Source: CAWDVR01 sp044869805 (GTDB lineage: Bacteria; Acidobacteriota; Thermoanaerobaculia; Multivoradales; SZUA-115). Taken from it: a stretch of 64,000 nt of DNA. Made by a program: the position numbers and the translations under genes. The notes under the pieces were generated by a model. The model was not told where the DNA came from and made no database searches. It saw nothing but the letters and a program-made list of their open reading frames with translations. Location: the NCBI GenBank assembly GCA_044869805.1, contig JBIOXV010000050.1, positions 1-64,000 on the forward strand, in the 5' to 3' direction. Numbering within the stretch: the first letter of the stretch is position 1; each line of letters starts with the position of its first letter. Below, one piece after another: positions 63,818 to 64,000 of the stretch.

Positions 63818-64000
63818 AGATCAGCTTCAGGCCGACCAGGGTCAGATCGCGGTCGACGCGCTGGATGAAGCGCGAGTCCGTGGCGACGAGATCGGCTTGG
63901 CCGCCGGTGGCGATCACCTGTCGAATGCCCGGGAGCTCGGCCAACAGGCGCTCCAGGATGCCGTCCACCAGCCCGAGGTAACCGTAGTAGATGCCGGCCT
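63792..64000 (-). CDS. coaX: Type III pantothenate kinase, partial (C-terminal part)
   Basis: CoaX phosphorylates pantothenate in coenzyme A synthesis without potassium-independent feedback control typical of type I. The last 68 residues are visible: GLVDGILERLLAELPGI, VIATGGQADLVATDS and LTLVGLKLIYERN, all typical of the family's C-terminal end. The remainder lies beyond the window. The following gene overlaps it. Confidence 0.85.
   Translation of the reverse strand, partial: AGIYYGYLGLVDGILERLLAELPGIRQVIATGGQADLVATDSRFIQRVDRDLTLVGLKLIYERNRPRG

Overview
The window is a high-GC, gene-dense bacterial chromosome segment with no phage, insertion sequence or CRISPR array that I can see. The organism is diderm: it encodes LPS export (LptB, LptC/LptA-like), an Mla-type lipid transport system, TolC and a lipoprotein signal peptidase. 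HPr kinase together with RpoN, CarD, an ECF sigma factor beside a giant Ser/Thr kinase, and large kinases carrying TPR arrays point to an Acidobacteriota member (Thermoanaerobaculia-like). That placement is inference from gene content; no rRNA is present.

Layout. 1-16600 (all minus): one co-directional block running from carD through a secreted coiled-coil protein, a TPR protein, priA, accA, recJ, an lptC/lptA fusion, lptB, rpoN, hpf, hprK, rapZ, a mannose-type EIIA, HPr and EI. Most junctions overlap or are under 100 bp. The PTS proteins have no sugar permease here and look regulatory. 16780-18585 (plus): tRNA-Leu(CAA) followed by a GT-C-like membrane protein with no ordinary start codon. 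18608-29099 (minus): a pentaheme cytochrome, a MacAB/TolC-type efflux set, two Opp-type ATPases and leucyl aminopeptidase. 29271-32210 (plus): a cyclase-like protein of unknown role and purC. 32319-37255 (minus): mlaD-mlaF-mlaE, dnaB and a Gly-Cys-Leu tRNA operon with a near-consensus promoter.

37252-41181: an accessory patch with two propeller-like proteins and a small secreted Cys-rich peptide behind a strong promoter. 41182-47979 (minus): a translationally coupled signalling operon (secreted protein, FHA-GAF protein, Ser/Thr kinase with TPRs, histidine kinase, NarL-type regulator). 48076-51902 (minus): cNMP-binding TPR protein, def, lipoprotein, cysS, yraN. 52142-57185 (plus): a FecR-domain Trp/Tyr-rich protein, a small membrane protein, tenI-like, lspA and an rluD-family gene.

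57208-63124 holds the best candidate for an undescribed system: a divergent ECF sigma factor, a 1414-residue protein with two kinase domains, a cyclase-like domain, one membrane helix and a TPR-like tail, and two tandem paralogous small proteins that share an invariant C-terminal tail. The window ends with a helical protein of unknown function and a partial coaX.
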